Below, piece by piece: positions 54,042 to 63,239 of a stretch of 64,000 nt of DNA (position 1 is the first letter of the stretch; the number at the start of each line of letters is the position of its first letter). The DNA is from an uncultured Clostridia bacterium (GTDB taxonomy: Bacteria > Bacillota > Clostridia > Oscillospirales > Oscillospiraceae): assembly GCA_947644595.1 (NCBI GenBank), contig CANSAE010000001.1:443605-507604 (forward strand), written 5' to 3'. Position numbers and translations under genes: made by a program. The notes under the pieces are model-generated. The model was not told the origin of the DNA and made no database searches. It worked only from the letters and a program-made list of their open reading frames with translations.

Positions 54042-54725
54042 TTGAAAAGAGTGAAAGTATCAAATAATGTCATCCGTCGGCTCCCCCGATATTTGCAAAA
54101 GCTGGATGAACTCGGCGAAAGCGGCGTAGACCGCATTTCTTCCGGCGAGTTGGGCCGTCAGATGAATCTGACGCCCTCGCAGATCCGCCAGGACTTCAGC
54201 TGCTTCGGCGAATTCGGTCAGCAGGGCTATGGATATAATGTTTCTGCCCTGCGGGCAGAGATTGCAAAAATTCTGGGAATGGACCGGAACTTCACCGCTG
54301 TTCTGGTCGGTGTCGGTAATATCGGACATGCGCTGATCGATCATTTCAGTTTCTCCAATTACGGAGTAAAACTGGTTGCGGCCTTTGACGTAAAAAAGGA
54401 TATGGTCGGCACCCCTATCGGTGGGCTGATTGTACACGATATGAAAGACCTCAGTACCATTGTAGGTGAGCTGCATCCGGATATCGCCGTGCTTTGCGTC
54501 CCTAAATTCTACGCCAATGACACCGCAAAAATCCTGGTAAACACCGGAGTAAAAGGCATCTGGAATTTCACAAATGTTGAGCTGGATCTTCCGGAGTCTT
54601 CAACCGTCATTGAAAACATTTACTTTTCCGACAGTCTGTTGGCCTTGGGTTACTACTTGTCTGAGCGTATAGACGAGGCAGATGCCAAAGCTTCCAGAAA
54701 GCGTATCCCTGGCGAAACGCGCTGA
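54042..54725 (+). CDS. rex: Redox-sensing transcriptional repressor Rex
   Basis: Represses fermentation genes at low NADH/NAD ratio. 227 residues from TTG 54042, placed eight bases after AGGAG (a frame to 53955 is not supported). Winged-helix N-terminus (VIRRLPRYLQKL...SGELGRQMNLTPSQIRQDFSCFGEFG), Rossmann NADH site (VLVGVGNIGHALIDH) and a dimer-swap helix. The upstream region has an inverted repeat ATATTGAT...ATTAATAT (about 53954-53979) that could be an operator, though not a clear Rex site. Confidence 0.93.
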   Translation: MKRVKVSNNVIRRLPRYLQKLDELGESGVDRISSGELGRQMNLTPSQIRQDFSCFGEFGQQGYGYNVSALRAEIAKILGMDRNFTAVLVGVGNIGHALIDHFSFSNYGVKLVAAFDVKKDMVGTPIGGLIVHDMKDLSTIVGELHPDIAVLCVPKFYANDTAKILVNTGVKGIWNFTNVELDLPESSTVIENIYFSDSLLALGYYLSERIDEADAKASRKRIPGETR

Positions 54726-54745
54726 ATGAATATCCGGAGTGTCTG

Positions 54746-55810
54746 ATGAAAAAAACACTGATCAGCTTTTTCTTGATCCTCTGTCTGCTTCTAGGCGTTA
54801 CTGCAGTATTTGCAGAAGCCGGTGGAGAAGATGACCCCCTTATTTCCCTGAGCTGGGCCAAAAACTGGGCCGGTGAATTGGTTTCTGCCGCTTCTCAGCG
54901 GGCCAAAAATGATTTAAACAGTTTCGGAACTACCGCCATCGGATCCTCTAAGGGATTTCCCGTGTCTTATACCACAGCGTATACTATGATTGCCGGTTCC
55001 ACCATGGATTTGGCAGAGGGTTGCAGCTTTACCCTCTCCTCCGGCAGCGCCCGGGCAACTGTCTCCAAAGGCAATTTGGTAAATGCCACCACCGGACGTA
55101 CTGCTTCCGGCGGAGACCTGATTCCGGGGCAATTGTATATCGTATGTGAAAATTCCTCAGTCACCGTTTCAATCACCAGCGCCAGTATCCTGTTGGTAGG
55201 AGGAAATGCGAGCACTACAGGGAATGTAAGCTTTTTCGATGTGGGCACCCATGAATGGTTTTTCCCTTATGTGACCCGCGGTGTAGCGCTGGGGCTGATC
55301 CATGGTATGACCGATACCACCTTCGCCCCGGACCGTACACTTACCATTGCCGAGACCATCACTCTGGCAGCCCAGCTGCACAGACTGAATGTCACCGGCA
55401 GCACAGACATTCCCAAAACCGGTACCATTTGGTATGACACTTACCGCAACTATTGCATCCAGCAGGGCATCATTGATGCAAGCTATGCCGATTATTCCGA
55501 TGCGCAGATGAATGCCCCAACTACCCGCAGTACCTTCGTGCATATCTTCTACCATGCGATACCGGAAGACAGCCTCACCTCTATCAATGAAATTCCGGAT
55601 GATGCTATCCCGGATCTGAAAATGGCCGACGCATACAGCAACGAAATCTATACCTTTTACCGGGCAGGAATTCTTGCCGGCTATACCAATTCCACCGCCT
55701 ATACCGATCATGCCTTCGGTCCCGGCACCAGTATCCGCCGTAATGAAATGGCGGTCATTCTGGTCCATCTGGTGGACGCCAGCACCCGCGTTGGCTTCAC
55801 CATTGAATAA
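54746..55810 (+). CDS. Secreted SLH-domain protein
   Basis: 354 residues. Signal peptide MKKTLISFFLILCLLLGVTAVFAEA; then an approximately 130-residue domain of unknown type (Ser/Gly/Thr-rich, with FTLSSGSARATVSKGN) and three SLH-like stretches from about 165 to the end (FFDVGTHEWFFPYVTRGVALGLIHGMT, IWYDTYRNYCIQQGIIDASY, YSNEIYTFYRAGILAGYT). Likely bound to the cell surface. It is 20 bases after rex, in one unit with it. Confidence 0.85.
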   Translation: MKKTLISFFLILCLLLGVTAVFAEAGGEDDPLISLSWAKNWAGELVSAASQRAKNDLNSFGTTAIGSSKGFPVSYTTAYTMIAGSTMDLAEGCSFTLSSGSARATVSKGNLVNATTGRTASGGDLIPGQLYIVCENSSVTVSITSASILLVGGNASTTGNVSFFDVGTHEWFFPYVTRGVALGLIHGMTDTTFAPDRTLTIAETITLAAQLHRLNVTGSTDIPKTGTIWYDTYRNYCIQQGIIDASYADYSDAQMNAPTTRSTFVHIFYHAIPEDSLTSINEIPDDAIPDLKMADAYSNEIYTFYRAGILAGYTNSTAYTDHAFGPGTSIRRNEMAVILVHLVDASTRVGFTIE

Positions 55811-55812
55811 TC

Positions 55813-55847
55813 AAAAGCGGTTGACGCATTCAGTCAGCCGCTTTTTT
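55813..55847 (+). terminator. Terminator of rex-SLH unit
   Basis: AAAAGCGGTTGAC (55813-55825) pairs with GTCAGCCGCTTTT (55833-55845), one mismatch, then TTTT. Confidence 0.88.
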
Positions 55848-55861
55848 AAGGAGTTTTTGCT

Positions 55862-57229
55862 ATGTCCGATACCATCGCTGCCATCGCTACAGGAGGTGTT
55901 GTCTCCGCAATCGGTATCCTGCGGGTCTCCGGCCCGGAAACGCTGTCGGTCATTGACCGGGTATTCCATCCCGCTTCCGGGCGGAAAATGTCGTCCTATC
56001 CCAACCGTCAATTGGTGTACGGCTCCATGCTTGACCATGACGGTGCAAAACTGGATCTCTGCCTGTGCACGATTAGCCGGGGGCCGGGCAGCTATACCGG
56101 AGAGGATACCGCCGAGTTGCAGTGCCACGGCTCCCCTACCGTTTTACGCCAGGGCCTGGAGGCCCTGTTCGCTGCCGGGGCCCGTCAGGCTGGGCCGGGA
56201 GAGTTTTCCAAGCGCGCTTTTCTCAACGGCCGCATGGATCTCACCCAGGCGGAAGCAGTGATCGATATTATTCACGCCGAAACCCCGGAAGCCGCCAGAA
56301 ATGCCGTGGGTCAGCTTTCCGGTGCTATTCTTCGGAAAACAGACGAGATTTACACGTCTTTGGTGGATATTTGCTCTCATTATCACGCAGTATTGGATTA
56401 TCCAGATGAAGACATCGATGATTTTCAGCTGAAGGATTATACAGAAACGCTGGATTCCGCCATCGTTCGTCTGCAAGCCCTGAAGGACAGCTTTCAGCGA
56501 GGCCGCATCATGACGGAAGGCGTGCGGGCTGCCATCATCGGCAAGCCCAACGCCGGGAAATCTTCTCTGCTCAATGCTCTGCTAGGCTATGACCGGGCCA
56601 TCGTCACAGACGTGGCCGGCACTACGCGGGATACCATTGAAGAGCGGGTCCGTTTAGGAGGTGTCCTGCTGCGGCTTACTGACACTGCCGGCATCCGGGA
56701 AACCGGGGATGCCATTGAAAAGCTTGGCGTAGACCGTGCGTTATCCGCTGCAGAAGCAGCAGACCTCGTCATTGCTGTATTTGACGGTTCAGGCCCCCTG
56801 ACGGCTGAGGACGAAGAAGCCATTCATGCTACCGGTCAATGTGCGAAACGGATCGCTGTCATCAACAAGTCTGACCAGGAACTGGTGCTCAAGCCGGACC
56901 GCTTTGCCGATCTCTTTTCGGCCGTTTGCATCCTTTCTGCGAAAGAACACACTGGTCTCAACACATTAGAAGCAGCAGTCACCGGGCTCTTTCCTGTCCC
57001 GGATGCGCCTGTGGGCGAGATCCTGACCAACGCCCGGCAGGCGGATGCGGTCTCCCGGGCGCTGGAATCCCTCTGCGCTGCGAAAGACGCCATAGCTTTG
57101 GGCGTCACGCCAGATGCCGTGCTGACAGAAACGGAAGAATCCATGGCCGCACTGGGAGAATTAACCGGAAAAACCATCCGGGAGGATGTGACCAACCGTA
57201 TTTTCTCGAGATTTTGCGTAGGCAAATAA
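55862..57229 (+). CDS. mnmE: tRNA-5-carboxymethylaminomethyluridine synthesis GTPase MnmE
   Basis: With MnmG installs cmnm5U34 in tRNA. 455 residues. N-terminal folate-binding domain (IATGGVVSAIGILRVSGPE), helical middle, GTPase insert with G1 GKPNAGKSSLLNALL, DTAG and NKSD, and the C-terminal CVGK, whose Cys is required. Normal length. mnmG is not in the window. Confidence 0.97.
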   Translation: MSDTIAAIATGGVVSAIGILRVSGPETLSVIDRVFHPASGRKMSSYPNRQLVYGSMLDHDGAKLDLCLCTISRGPGSYTGEDTAELQCHGSPTVLRQGLEALFAAGARQAGPGEFSKRAFLNGRMDLTQAEAVIDIIHAETPEAARNAVGQLSGAILRKTDEIYTSLVDICSHYHAVLDYPDEDIDDFQLKDYTETLDSAIVRLQALKDSFQRGRIMTEGVRAAIIGKPNAGKSSLLNALLGYDRAIVTDVAGTTRDTIEERVRLGGVLLRLTDTAGIRETGDAIEKLGVDRALSAAEAADLVIAVFDGSGPLTAEDEEAIHATGQCAKRIAVINKSDQELVLKPDRFADLFSAVCILSAKEHTGLNTLEAAVTGLFPVPDAPVGEILTNARQADAVSRALESLCAAKDAIALGVTPDAVLTETEESMAALGELTGKTIREDVTNRIFSRFCVGK

Positions 57230-57241
57230 CAGAAAGGAACG

Positions 57242-58285
57242 ATGAAAATGAGCAAAATGATGAAATGTGTCGTCATGGCACGTCCGGAAGCAAACGCCCT
57301 GGAGCTTTGGGAAAAGCCCATCCCCGTTCCCAAGGATGATGAGATTCTGGTGAAGGTCAAGGCCGCGGCCATCTGCGGCACGGATGTGCACATCCGCGCG
57401 TGGAACGACTGGACCCAAAAGCGGATGAAAACTCCGGTCACCATCGGACATGAATTCTGCGGTGAAGTGGTAGAGGTCGGCAAGAATGTAAAGGGCATCA
57501 AGGTCGGTGACATCGTCACCCCGGAATCCCACCTGCCCTGCAACATCTGCTCGGACTGCCGCATGGGCAACCGCCACGTCTGCCAGCACACGGGGCTTAT
57601 GGGCGTCACCCGGGACGGCGGCTTTGCGGAATATGTTGCCTTCCCCGCAGAAATCGCATACGTCGCGCCTTCCGGCGTGGATTACAAGACCCTGTCTATT
57701 CTGGAGCCCTTCGGCCAGGCCGTCCATGCGGTGATGGACTATCCCGTATGCGGCAAGAACATCGCCATCGTGGGCTGCGGCCCCATCGGCATCATGTGCG
57801 TCATGGTAGCCAAACGTATGGGTGCGGCCAAGATCATCGCCGTGGAGCTGAACGAGGAGCGGGGCAAGCTGGCGCTGGATAACGGCGCGGACGCGCTGGT
57901 GAACCCGTTGAATACGGACCCGGTGGAAACCATCATGAACCTGACCGGCGGTATAGGCGTGGATATCGCTATTGAGATGTCCGGCAGCGTCATCGCCGAA
58001 GAGCAGGCCACCCGGTACATCCGGCCGGAGGGCAAATTCGTCGTGGCGGGGCTGCCGTCGGAGCCGTTCACCTTCAACCTGTCGGAGTTTGCCTACAAGG
58101 GCATCACGCTCCACGGAGCGGCGGCCCGGCTGCTGTACGAGACCTGGGAGCAGATGGACGCGCTGCTGAAGCAGGGGCTGCGGCTGGACAACATCGTCAC
58201 CCACGAGCTGCCCTTGGGACAATTCAATGAAGCCATCGATTTAATGGAGCAGGGAAAATGCGGGAAGGCATTGTTGATCCCCTGA
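57242..58285 (+). CDS. tdh: Zinc-dependent dehydrogenase, probably L-threonine 3-dehydrogenase
   Basis: 347 residues. Catalytic zinc ligands C45 (ICGTDVHI) and H70-E71 (GHEFCGE), structural zinc C100/C103/C106/C114, and an NAD site VGCGPIGIMCVMVAK. The block ICGTDVHIRAWNDWTQ resembles E. coli Tdh (ICGTDVHIYNWDEWSQ), so L-threonine to 2-amino-3-ketobutyrate is the most likely reaction. Kbl is not next to it, so other polyol/sorbitol dehydrogenase activity cannot be excluded. Confidence 0.75.
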   Translation: MKMSKMMKCVVMARPEANALELWEKPIPVPKDDEILVKVKAAAICGTDVHIRAWNDWTQKRMKTPVTIGHEFCGEVVEVGKNVKGIKVGDIVTPESHLPCNICSDCRMGNRHVCQHTGLMGVTRDGGFAEYVAFPAEIAYVAPSGVDYKTLSILEPFGQAVHAVMDYPVCGKNIAIVGCGPIGIMCVMVAKRMGAAKIIAVELNEERGKLALDNGADALVNPLNTDPVETIMNLTGGIGVDIAIEMSGSVIAEEQATRYIRPEGKFVVAGLPSEPFTFNLSEFAYKGITLHGAAARLLYETWEQMDALLKQGLRLDNIVTHELPLGQFNEAIDLMEQGKCGKALLIP

Positions 58286-58333
58286 CCGTCAGCCCTTGTG
58301 GCACAAGGGACGCAACCCGGAGTTGACAAAACG

Positions 58334-58368
58334 AAACCCGCCGATGGTTGTCAAAATCGGCGGGTTTT
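58334..58368 (+). terminator. Terminator after the threonine-dehydrogenase-like gene
   Basis: AAACCCGCCGAT (58334-58345) pairs with ATCGGCGGGTTTT (58356-58368), 12-bp perfect stem. Confidence 0.92.
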
Positions 58369-58398
58369 GCTATCCTCGGCGCAAAGGAGGTCGAAGCC

Positions 58399-59637
58399 AT
58401 GAACGAAACCGAAGCGAACACTCTGGGATTGCGCATCCAGGCCGGACGCAAGGCCGCGGGGCTGTCCCAGGAAGCCTTGGGCGAACGACTGGGCGTCTCC
58501 CGGCAGGCGGTGAGCAAGTGGGAATCTGACGCTGCCATCCCAGAGCTGGAAAACCTCATCGCCATGAGCCGGATGTTCGGTGTCTCCGTGGGCGTGTTGC
58601 TGGGAGTGGAAGAAGCGGAAGCATCCGTCAGCCTGTCCGAGCAGGAATTGCAAGCCGCTCAGACCATCGCGGAAAAGTACGCAGAGCAGACGCAAAAACC
58701 GTCACGTATACGGCGAATGTTGCAAATCGGGGCGGCAGTTCTGGTGTGCGCCGCCGTTGTGAGCATTTTGCAGTACCGCACCAACCACCGCATCACGGAC
58801 CTGAACGAGCAGATGGTGGAACTGCAAATGCAGATGAATGATATTCAAAACGGTGTGGCGGGGCAGCTTGCGCAATTCACATCTCAAATGCGCGAATTGC
58901 TCCACGAACAGGATGGGCTCGTTTCCCACGCAGAGTGGGACATTGTCCGGGTCAATTTAGAAGAAGATACCGTTTCCCTCAACTTCAATCTATCCCCTAA
59001 GGTCTGTACGGAAACGACCGACGCCATGTTGGTCGCCACGCTACCGGACGGTTACAGTCAGTCTGAAATGATGCAGCCCGGGAATGCCGCCAGAGGGTTT
59101 TTCAGTGTAAAAAACTGGAAATTGCCCATGGTGCAAAATATTCGGCTTTCCGTCATTTTTACGGACAATGGTGTGTCACAGCAGGAGGAATTGCAGATTC
59201 TGGACCTGCGCCCGGAAAATTTTGCCCTGAGTGTGGACGGTTTTCTGAATTGTCACTACACGAATCACAGCCGAACGGTGCAGATTCGCTCCTTTCACCT
59301 CATCATGCACTCGCCCGACTATCATGTGTATCCCCTCTCCGGAGAATTGTGCCTGTTCCGCAACGGGGAACCCGATCCGGAAGTGAGCATTCCTTTCACA
59401 AGTCTGCTGCGCGAAAATGGTAACTCGTTGAATCCGAAATATGATGTGGAACTCTATGATATGACTGGCTATGAAACCAGCTTTGAACTGAACGACGGCG
59501 ACACCGTAGCCGCTGCCATTCGGATCACGGACAATTACGGTTTGAGCCATTATGCCGGAGTGAAAATCTTTACCATCAACGCAAGCGGGAAGATTTTTGT
59601 CAATCAGCTGACTGACTGGCAGCCCCGGACAAACTGA
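58399..59637 (+). CDS. Membrane-anchored XRE protein with extracytoplasmic domain
   Basis: 412 residues from ATG 58399 behind AAAGGAGG. Cytoplasmic helix-turn-helix about 10-65 (QAGRKAAGLSQEALGERLGVSRQAVSKWE), a basic stop, one membrane segment at 107-125, a coiled segment about 130-160 and an external domain of about 250 residues with mixed beta character (LNFNLSPKVCTET, FTSLLRENGN). The design suggests a one-component sensor that reads an outside signal; its targets are unknown. Its own terminator follows. Confidence 0.8.
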   Translation: MNETEANTLGLRIQAGRKAAGLSQEALGERLGVSRQAVSKWESDAAIPELENLIAMSRMFGVSVGVLLGVEEAEASVSLSEQELQAAQTIAEKYAEQTQKPSRIRRMLQIGAAVLVCAAVVSILQYRTNHRITDLNEQMVELQMQMNDIQNGVAGQLAQFTSQMRELLHEQDGLVSHAEWDIVRVNLEEDTVSLNFNLSPKVCTETTDAMLVATLPDGYSQSEMMQPGNAARGFFSVKNWKLPMVQNIRLSVIFTDNGVSQQEELQILDLRPENFALSVDGFLNCHYTNHSRTVQIRSFHLIMHSPDYHVYPLSGELCLFRNGEPDPEVSIPFTSLLRENGNSLNPKYDVELYDMTGYETSFELNDGDTVAAAIRITDNYGLSHYAGVKIFTINASGKIFVNQLTDWQPRTN

Positions 59638-59641
59638 AATT

Positions 59642-59673
59642 AAAAAACCGCTGTGAACTCACAGCGGTTTTTT
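59642..59673. terminator. Bidirectional terminator between the XRE-membrane and methyltransferase genes
   Basis: AAAAAACCGCTGTG (59642-59655) pairs with CACAGCGGTTTTTT (59660-59673), perfect 14-bp arms with a short loop, flanked by A/T runs. It ends the two converging genes and overlaps the last codons of the methyltransferase. Confidence 0.92.
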
Positions 59674-60477
59674 CATCAGCGCCAGTTGATAGAACGCCAC
59701 GGCGCTGGCAGCGGCCACGTTCAGGGAGTCTACACCGTGGGACATGGGGATGCGCACGGTGTAGTCGCAGTTCGCAATGGTGTCGGCCTTCAGGCCGTCC
59801 CCCTCAGTGCCCAGCACGATGGCCAGCTTGTCGATCGACAACAGCCGTTCATCGGCAATGGACAGGGAATCTTCCCGCAGGGCCAGAGCCGCCGTCTGAA
59901 AGCCCAGGTCCCGCAGCAGCGCCGGCCAGTTTTCGGGCAGATAGGCCCAGGGCACCTGAAACACCGTGCCCATGCTCACCCGGATGGCCCGGCGGTACAG
60001 CGGGTCGCTCCCTGCGTCGGTGAGCAGCACCGCATCGATGTCCAGCGCCGCCGCGGAACGGAAGATGGCCCCGATGTTGGTGGGGTTCATCACGTTTTCC
60101 AGCACCGCCACCCGACGGGCGCTCCGGCACACCGCTTCCGCCGTGGGCAGCACCGGCCGGTACATGGCGCACAGCATCCCCCGAGTGAGGTGGAAGCCCG
60201 TCAATTGGGTCAGCACCTCCAGCGGTGCAGTATATACCGGAAGGTCGCCGCAACGGTCCAGCAGTGCCTGCCCCTTGCCGTCCACATGCTGGGGCTCCAT
60301 CAAAAACGATACCGGCACACAGCCCGCATCCAGCGCCCGTTCGATCACCAGCGGGCTTTCCGCAATGAACATGCCGTGGGCCGGATCCGCCCGGTTCACC
60401 AGTTGATTTTCCGTCATCCGGGCGTACACGTCCAGTTCCGGTAGGGAAAAGTCCAATATTTCTATGATATGTGCCAC
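59659..60477 (-). CDS. TrmH/SpoU-family RNA methyltransferase
   Basis: 272 residues from GTG 60477 behind GGAGGGC. SpoU-type blocks: VLENVMNPTNIGAIFRSAAALDIDAV, LGTEGDGL and SLNVAAASAVAFYQL. The N-terminal part (ENQLVNR...FIAESPLVIERALD) is a substrate-recognition domain. The target RNA is not clear. Six base pairs of its 3' end lie in the shared terminator. Second TrmH-family gene of the window (other at 18262). Confidence 0.88.
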   Translation of the reverse strand: MAHIIEILDFSLPELDVYARMTENQLVNRADPAHGMFIAESPLVIERALDAGCVPVSFLMEPQHVDGKGQALLDRCGDLPVYTAPLEVLTQLTGFHLTRGMLCAMYRPVLPTAEAVCRSARRVAVLENVMNPTNIGAIFRSAAALDIDAVLLTDAGSDPLYRRAIRVSMGTVFQVPWAYLPENWPALLRDLGFQTAALALREDSLSIADERLLSIDKLAIVLGTEGDGLKADTIANCDYTVRIPMSHGVDSLNVAAASAVAFYQLALMKKPL

Positions 60478-60478
60478 T

Positions 60479-60661
60479 TCAGCCCTCCAGTTCCCGGCCG
60501 ATCAATTCCAAAGCAATTTGAAAGGCGGCAATCCGACGTTTGGTCAACGTGTGCTGGGATTTCCCCGGCGTGAGCTTCAAAAGTACTTTCTCACACTTAG
60601 ATAATGTAGACCCGATGGAGCGTTTCGCTTCCAACAATTCCTGTTCACTGTATTTTCCCAT
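60479..60661 (-). CDS. Small conserved protein, 60 residues
   Basis: Short, helical, Lys/Leu-rich (KYSEQELLEAKRSIGSTLSKCEKVLLKLTPGKSQHTLTKRR), with the block GKSQHTLTKRRIAAFQIALELI typical of a small family found in Clostridia. AAGGAGG lies before ATG 60661. It is one base upstream of the methyltransferase gene and probably co-transcribed. Function unknown. Confidence 0.75.
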   Translation of the reverse strand: MGKYSEQELLEAKRSIGSTLSKCEKVLLKLTPGKSQHTLTKRRIAAFQIALELIGRELEG

Positions 60662-60670
60662 ACAGCCTCC

Positions 60671-61066
60671 TTACCGCTTGCTTTCGGCAAATTCCCACGC
60701 CTGCCCCAGCCAGTCCAGCAATACTTCATCCACCTGTGATGCATCCGAAAGCACCACGTGATGGGTCCAGCGTTGGGGATATGGTTCTGTAGCTACGGCG
60801 ATTCGGGACGAATGTACCCGTTCCCCCAGGCCGAACGTCACAAGAATACATTCTTTCGGCCAATCCTTCTTCCTCCGCACCGGCAGAGACGCCGCCGCGA
60901 ACAGATGCCGGCCGTAAAAGCTGATTTGGGACTTCTGCACTTTAACCGATGCATCCGGAAATGTCTGCTCCATTCGGGCAAACAGTGCCTCATACAAGGC
61001 CAGTTCCGCGGGCTTTTCGTCGAAAAAGCCCAGAATGTCGGTCAAATAGTTCTCCGTTGTTTTCAT
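60671..61066 (-). CDS. DUF5655-type protein
   Basis: 131 residues. Blocks such as FPDASVKVQKSQISFYGRHLFAAASLPVRRKK and WTHHVVLSDASQVDEVLLDWLGQAWEFA match the DUF5655 pattern, a small domain sometimes paired with DNA or nucleotide transport functions. GGAGGGGC precedes ATG 61066. It lies before the 60-residue gene, same strand, and is probably the first of this small operon. Confidence 0.75.
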   Translation of the reverse strand: MKTTENYLTDILGFFDEKPAELALYEALFARMEQTFPDASVKVQKSQISFYGRHLFAAASLPVRRKKDWPKECILVTFGLGERVHSSRIAVATEPYPQRWTHHVVLSDASQVDEVLLDWLGQAWEFAESKR

Positions 61067-61097
61067 ATTGCCCCTCCGACAGATTGCGCCATATCAG

Positions 61098-61128
61098 AAA
61101 ATCGCCCATCCTTTGGATGGGCGATTTT
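61098..61128. terminator. Terminator of tRNA-Leu
   Basis: AAAATCGCCCATCC (61098-61111) pairs with GGATGGGCGATTTT (61115-61128), perfect 14-bp stem adjacent to the tRNA 3' end; bidirectional form. Confidence 0.92.
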
Positions 61129-61218
61129 TGGTGCGGGAGATGGGACTTGAACCCACACGCCAATAAATGTGACACAGGCACCTCAAGCCTGCCTGTCTGC
61201 CGATTCCAGCACTCCCGC
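61129..61218 (-). tRNA. tRNA-Leu (anticodon GAG)
   Basis: On the minus strand, GCGGGAG acceptor (61218-61212) pairs with CTCCCGC (61139-61133), discriminator A and encoded CCA at 61131-61129. The anticodon stem CAGGC/GCCTG encloses loop TTGAGGT, so the anticodon is GAG. The variable arm is long, as in Leu tRNAs. A terminator lies just after it. It is one of the leucine tRNAs for CUC/CUU. Confidence 0.95.
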
Positions 61219-61263
61219 AAATGCACGTTACATTATACGCAGGAAGTGCCGATTTGTCAATCC

Positions 61264-62622
61264 TTAATTTCGCAAACTGTGCAGCGGTGCAGGGATCCGT
61301 CCGCCCCGGGCAATGAAATCTGCACTGCTCTCCGGATGTACAGGCATCACAGGTGCACTGCCCAGCAAGCCGCCGAATTCCACGATATCTCCCACATCTT
61401 TGCCCGGCGCGGGAATGAGGCGCACCGCCGTGGTCTTATTATTCACCATGCCGATGGCCGCTTCATCGGCAATGATGGCAGAGAGAGTCTCCGCTGTAGT
61501 ATCGCCCGGCACCGCAATCATATCCAGCCCCACAGAGCACACACAGGTCATCGCCTCCAGCTTATCCAGTGTCAAAACGCCGGACTGCGCCGCGGCAATC
61601 ATGCCTTCGTCCTCTGACACCGGGATAAACGCCCCGGACAAGCCCCCCACATGGCTGGAGGCCATCACGCCGCCCTTTTTCACTGCGTCGTTCAAAAGTG
61701 CCAAAGCCGCGGTGGTGCCGTGGGTCCCACAGGTCTCCAGACCCATTTCCTCTAAAATGCGGGCCACGCTGTCCCCCACTGTCGGGGTAGGGGCCAAGCT
61801 GAGATCCACAATACCAAAAGGCACTTCCAAGCGTCTGGAGGCCTCTTGCGCCACCAGCTGGCCCATGCGGGTCACCTTAAACGCCGTCTTTTTAATGATA
61901 TCCGCCACGACATCAAAGGGCTCCCCCTTCGCACTCCGCAAAGCATGGTACACCACTCCCGGCCCGGAAACTCCCACATTGATAACGCATTCCGGCTCAC
62001 TTACACCATGGAACGCTCCTGCCATAAAGGGGTTATCCTCCACCGCGTTGGCAAATACCACCAGCTTGGCACAGCCGAAGCCGCCCCGGTTCTTTGTCAG
62101 TTCCGCAGCTTCTTTGATGATCTGTCCCATGCGTTTCACTGCATTCATATTGATCCCCGCCCTGGTACTGCCCACGTTCACACTGGCGCACACCAAATCA
62201 GTCTCTGCCAGCGCCTGCGGGATAGAGTCAATAAGCACTCCATCTCCATGGGTACAACCTTTTTGTACCAGTGCAGAAAATCCCCCTACGAAATTCACAC
62301 CGCAATTTTTGGCCGCCCGATCCAGAGCCTTTGCGATGGGGACAAAGCTGTCTGTACGACAGGAATCCGCCGCAATCGCCACCGGTGTGACGGATATCCG
62401 TTTGTTCACAATGGGGATACCATATTCTTTTTCTATGGCCTCCCCGGTTTTTACCAAATGTTCCGCCCGACGGGTCACCTTGTCGTAAATTTTATCCGCA
62501 CAAACCTGTACATCCTCGCTCCCACAGTCCCGGATGGAGATCCCCATAGTGATGGTACGTACATCCAAGTGCTGCTGGTCGATCATGTCCAGAGTTTGCA
62601 GCAGTTCATTTTGTGTCAGCAT
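61264..62622 (-). CDS. UPF0210-family protein (PFL-like)
   Basis: 452 residues, full length. Highly conserved blocks: [48 protein letters not shown] and [21 protein letters not shown]. The family is widespread in Firmicutes and often pairs with an ACT protein, as here (10-base gap). Its function is unknown. GAGGGAAG precedes ATG 62622. Confidence 0.93.
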   Translation of the reverse strand: MLTQNELLQTLDMIDQQHLDVRTITMGISIRDCGSEDVQVCADKIYDKVTRRAEHLVKTGEAIEKEYGIPIVNKRISVTPVAIAADSCRTDSFVPIAKALDRAAKNCGVNFVGGFSALVQKGCTHGDGVLIDSIPQALAETDLVCASVNVGSTRAGINMNAVKRMGQIIKEAAELTKNRGGFGCAKLVVFANAVEDNPFMAGAFHGVSEPECVINVGVSGPGVVYHALRSAKGEPFDVVADIIKKTAFKVTRMGQLVAQEASRRLEVPFGIVDLSLAPTPTVGDSVARILEEMGLETCGTHGTTAALALLNDAVKKGGVMASSHVGGLSGAFIPVSEDEGMIAAAQSGVLTLDKLEAMTCVCSVGLDMIAVPGDTTAETLSAIIADEAAIGMVNNKTTAVRLIPAPGKDVGDIVEFGGLLGSAPVMPVHPESSADFIARGGRIPAPLHSLRN

Positions 62623-62632
62623 AGTTCTTCCC

Positions 62633-62902
62633 TCAAATCTTATGCATAGCGTTGAACAGGTCTTCCCGGTTGATGCGGATCTTCATACCCATTTCCTCGC
62701 CTTTTTTGGACAAATGCTCCACCAGAACATCATAGCTAATGCTGGAAGTAGTTGTATCCACCAACATGGACATGGTGAAAAAATCCTGCATAACGGTCTG
62801 ATTGATATCCAAAATATTCACGCCGCAGGAAGCCAGCAGTGTGCAGACTTCCGCAATGATTCCTACTCTGTCCTTTCCAACGACTGTTACGATCGCGCGC
62901 AT
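62633..62902 (-). CDS. ACT-domain protein, UPF0237 family
   Basis: 89 residues from ATG 62902 behind GGAGG. One ACT domain: [42 protein letters not shown], then an [22 protein letters not shown] block. The UPF0237-UPF0210 pair is conserved in Firmicutes. A regulatory ligand-binding role is likely. Confidence 0.93.
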   Translation of the reverse strand: MRAIVTVVGKDRVGIIAEVCTLLASCGVNILDINQTVMQDFFTMSMLVDTTTSSISYDVLVEHLSKKGEEMGMKIRINREDLFNAMHKI

Positions 62903-63010
62903 AACGAACCTCCGAATCATAGATTACCAAGGAAGCATATCATATTTCCCGCGCATTCGCAACCGCTTTCTTCGCTTTTGCATATACTAATGTAGCGGGA
63001 GGTGGCAAAA

Positions 63011-63175
63011 ATGGACGGCTGCAGTCTTTCTATGGGCGCAAGCGCTTTGGCCTGTGCCATTGCGTCGAAGCTCACTGTCGGAGAAATCAATACTCTGGCC
63101 GCATTTTTGCAGGTTCTGGGCGATGCCCTGTCTCTCATCGCCGCCCAGCGTGAGACTTGCGAAAAATCTCCATAG
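63011..63175 (+). CDS. Small DUF6774 protein, 54 residues
   Basis: ATG 63011 lies behind GGGAGGTG. The sequence has the DUF6774 pattern: CSLSMGASALACAIASKLTVGEINTLAAFLQVLGDALSLIAAQRETCE, an all-helical Ala/Leu-rich chain with one Cys near each end. Proteins of this type are very common in Clostridia and of unknown function. Divergent from the ACT/UPF0210 pair. Confidence 0.75.
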   Translation: MDGCSLSMGASALACAIASKLTVGEINTLAAFLQVLGDALSLIAAQRETCEKSP

Positions 63176-63239
63176 CCACGCATAATCATTGGCGGCCGGC
63201 GCAAAATATTCCATACAACCTATGTATGGAGGTACGCGT

